Below are positions 6,540 through 8,024 of a stretch of DNA of 8,024 nt, in pieces. Position numbers and translations under genes: made by a program. Where the stretch lies: contig DGTH01000187.1 in assembly GCA_002393705.1 (NCBI GenBank), positions 1-8,024 of the forward strand. The letters are read 5' to 3'. The notes under the pieces are model-generated. The model was not told the DNA's origin and did not search any database. It saw only the letters and a list, made by a program, of their open reading frames with translations. The first letter of the stretch is position 1. Every line of letters starts with the position of its first letter. This DNA comes from Prevotella sp. UBA4341 (lineage in GTDB: Bacteria > Bacteroidota > Bacteroidia > Bacteroidales > Bacteroidaceae).

Positions 6540-7910
6540 TCAAGCCTTCTTCTCAGCCTTCTTGGCAGCGGGCTTCTTGGCGGCTGCCTTCTTGGCGGGC
6601 TTGGCTTCAGCGGGAGCCAGCTTCTCAAGCTTTGCCTTCAGGCGGGTAATCTCCTTGTCCTTCATCTCAATCTCGTCACCCTGGTTGCGGATGGTGGTCA
6701 GGAGGCTGTTCAGCTCCTCGTTGTCAATCTCGGCAGGATAGAGTGCGTTGACCCTGTTGATGAAGTCACCCAGAATGTTCATGTAGTTGGTGAAGGCATC
6801 GAACGGTCCGCTGTAGATGCCACGGTCCAGACCGACGTTCGACGGCTTGGTGGTCATGAAGCGGAAGTTGTTGGAGGCCTGCAGGTAGTCCCAGTCCTGA
6901 TTGATACGCGGGTCGTTGGCAATGCGCAGGCGGTCGGCCACGCTGTAGAGCTTGTTGAAGGCCTCGCGCTGCATGGCGTTACCCAGCCAGCAAGAGCAGT
7001 CGCGCTCCTCGTCAACCCAGCTGAGGGTGTCGGGTACGTCGATGCTGCTGACGCTCTTCATCTTGGCGCAAATTTCCGACGGCGTTGACCAGGTGATGCC
7101 CTTCTCCTTGGCACATGCGGGCAGCGCGTGCAGGAAGTCGAGGATGTTGCTGGACAGCGGCTGTGCGATGCCGAGAGCCGAGAGTTCCATGAAGATGTTG
7201 ATGACCTGCTCCTCTTCCGGCAGACGGGCAATGCGGTCAATATAGGCATCGGCAAAGAGGGGGTAGCCCTCCCAGTCGCTATTGTTGAAGCGCAGCGAGA
7301 TGTCGTCAGAGAGTTCCACGTCGCGCAGCAGCAGCTTCAGGTTGGGAGCGATGTTGCAGTTATAGACGTAGTGCGGCGACTTCCAACCCAGCACGTGCTT
7401 GGCACCCTCGGTCAGCATGCCCTTGAAGCCCATGGCAGCCACCTGTCCGCCGATGTCGTCGCTGTAGATGAGCGACGAGTTGCGCAGCACGGTGGGTTTC
7501 TTGCCGAAGTACTCCTCTATCTTCTGGCACTGCTTCTTCACGTCGAGGGCGAAGGTCTCCTCGTTAGCCAGCGACGAGAGTCCGTGGCTGTAGGGCTCGG
7601 CCAGGAACTCCACGCAGCCGGTCTCGTTGAGCTTCTGCAACTTCTCCAGCACCTGCGGAGCGTGCATCTCCAGCTGCTCAATGCCCGTGCCTGAGAGCGA
7701 GAAGGCAACCTTGAAATACTGGCCATTCTCCTTGATCATTTCCTCCAGCGTGTTCAGTGCCGGCATGTAGGAGCGGTTGGCAATGTCGGTGATGCTACGC
7801 TCGTTCTCGTAGTCATCGTAGTAATAATTATCGGTACCGATATCAAAGAAACGGTATCTCTTCAGATGTATAATCTGATGTATCTCGAAATATAAACAAA
7901 TCGTTTTCAT
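6540..7910 (-). CDS. GH57 family alpha-amylase-type glycoside hydrolase, cytoplasmic
   Basis: A 456-residue protein without a signal peptide. The N-terminus MKTICLYFEIHQ gives the GH57 first conserved region (HQ at 11-12). The second region is GCVEFLAEPYSHG (98-110). The third, GMLTEGAKHVLG (164-175), supplies the probable nucleophile E168. The fourth, LRDVELSDDISLRF (195-208), supplies the probable acid/base Asp (D202 or D203). 'LSWVDEERD' and 'CWLGN' at 296-311 and 'WDYLQAS' at 340-346 are typical of the Bacteroidales/archaeal alpha-amylase branch. The fifth region, IFMELSALGIAQP (239-251), is diverged from the usual 'MDYETFGEHQ'. Residues about 394-430 look like a coiled coil, and 431-456 are a Lys/Ala/Pro tail. 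It follows the probable glycosyltransferase by 38 nt, an A/G-rich gap that includes the translation leader, so the two are likely co-transcribed. By family and context it acts on intracellular glycogen or a similar alpha-glucan; hydrolase versus transferase activity cannot be decided from sequence. Confidence 0.93.
   Translation of the reverse strand: MKTICLYFEIHQIIHLKRYRFFDIGTDNYYYDDYENERSITDIANRSYMPALNTLEEMIKENGQYFKVAFSLSGTGIEQLEMHAPQVLEKLQKLNETGCVEFLAEPYSHGLSSLANEETFALDVKKQCQKIEEYFGKKPTVLRNSSLIYSDDIGGQVAAMGFKGMLTEGAKHVLGWKSPHYVYNCNIAPNLKLLLRDVELSDDISLRFNNSDWEGYPLFADAYIDRIARLPEEEQVINIFMELSALGIAQPLSSNILDFLHALPACAKEKGITWSTPSEICAKMKSVSSIDVPDTLSWVDEERDCSCWLGNAMQREAFNKLYSVADRLRIANDPRINQDWDYLQASNNFRFMTTKPSNVGLDRGIYSGPFDAFTNYMNILGDFINRVNALYPAEIDNEELNSLLTTIRNQGDEIEMKDKEITRLKAKLEKLAPAEAKPAKKAAAKKPAAKKAEKKA
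6544..6603 (-). repeat. 15-nt repeats encoding the Lys/Ala-rich tail of GH57
   Basis: The + strand octamer TTCTTGGC recurs at 6559, 6574 and 6589, an exact 15-nt (five-codon) period, with related TTCTT copies toward 6546. On the coding strand this gives a repeating KKAAA/KKPAA pattern at the protein's C-terminus. Such in-frame low-complexity repeats can change length between strains by slippage. Confidence 0.7.
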
Positions 7911-7948
7911 AACTCTTTTTACTTTTTTTCCTTTTTACTATTTTCCTT

Positions 7949-8024
7949 TTATTCCTCCCATCCGAGTGTGCGGCGATATAGAGTGCGGATCCATGCACCT
8001 ACCTTCTCCCAGGTTATCTGGTCT
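7949..8024 (-). CDS. C-terminus of a probable glycosyltransferase (5' part outside window)
   Basis: Only the last 24 residues are present, ending TWEKVGAWIRTLYRRTLGWEE before a TAA stop (complement of 7949-7951). The fragment is amphipathic and reads like the end of a GT4-type glycosyltransferase/glycogen-synthase-like protein, where '.TW..VA...LY...L' is common. The stronger reason for the call is context: in Bacteroidales a cytoplasmic GH57 enzyme is typically preceded by such a glycosyltransferase and a glycogen debranching enzyme. No catalytic motif falls inside the window, so the identity is inferred. The gap to the GH57 start is 38 nt, purine-rich on the coding strand, with no terminator. 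Confidence 0.6.
   Translation of the reverse strand, partial: DQITWEKVGAWIRTLYRRTLGWEE

Noticed and set aside
6537..7694. Two long + strand open frames (6537-7088 and 7128-7694) opposite the GH57 gene
   Set aside because: Same codon-complement effect as over GH115. The GH57 gene on the - strand accounts for the sequence, and neither frame has a plausible leader or domain.

Overview
The window reads as chromosomal DNA of a Bacteroidales bacterium, most likely a Prevotella-type gut or rumen organism. The signs are A-rich translation leaders without strong Shine-Dalgarno sites, one clear Bacteroidetes promoter (TTTG, 20-nt spacer, TAnnTTTG), surface proteins with the short C-terminal signature 'DLNGR...GVYI.NGK..IVK', and a GH57 gene directly behind a probable glycosyltransferase. 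No tRNA, rRNA, CRISPR array, insertion sequence or integrase is visible.

Left part (1-2359, + strand): three closely spaced genes that look like one transcription unit. The first is the 3' end of a large surface protein with a choice-of-anchor-D (ASH-like) domain, a cohesin-like beta domain and a C-terminal type I dockerin. The second is a secreted 377-residue protein with a signal peptide, its own cohesin-like domain and a sorting-tail-like C-terminus. The third is a 64-residue Gly-rich, acidic-tailed peptide of unknown function. A strong inverted repeat at 2386-2436 probably ends the unit.

Middle (2360-3899): a gene-free stretch of about 310 bp with several small hairpins and a near-consensus promoter drives a solitary, AT-richer AAA-type ATPase (2672-3808). 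The promoter lies inside the longest possible reading frame, so the real start is the ATG at 2672. A long stem-loop (3820-3863) separates this gene from the convergent gene that follows.

Right part (3900-8024, - strand): reading leftward, the C-terminus of a probable glycosyltransferase (7949-8024), a cytoplasmic GH57 alpha-amylase-type enzyme with a coiled coil and a Lys/Ala-rich tail (6540-7910), then a secreted GH115 alpha-glucuronidase (3900-6461). The first two fit a bacterial glycogen/alpha-glucan operon. The GH115 enzyme removes glucuronic acid from xylan side chains and works outside the cytoplasm. A GC-rich hairpin only 17 nt upstream of its ATG separates it from the GH57 gene. The right part is much more GC-rich than the ATPase gene.

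The points most worth following are the dockerin/cohesin-like/small-peptide trio, the GH115 leader hairpin, and the unusual tail and diverged motif of the GH57 protein. I found no clear evidence of a wholly new system.
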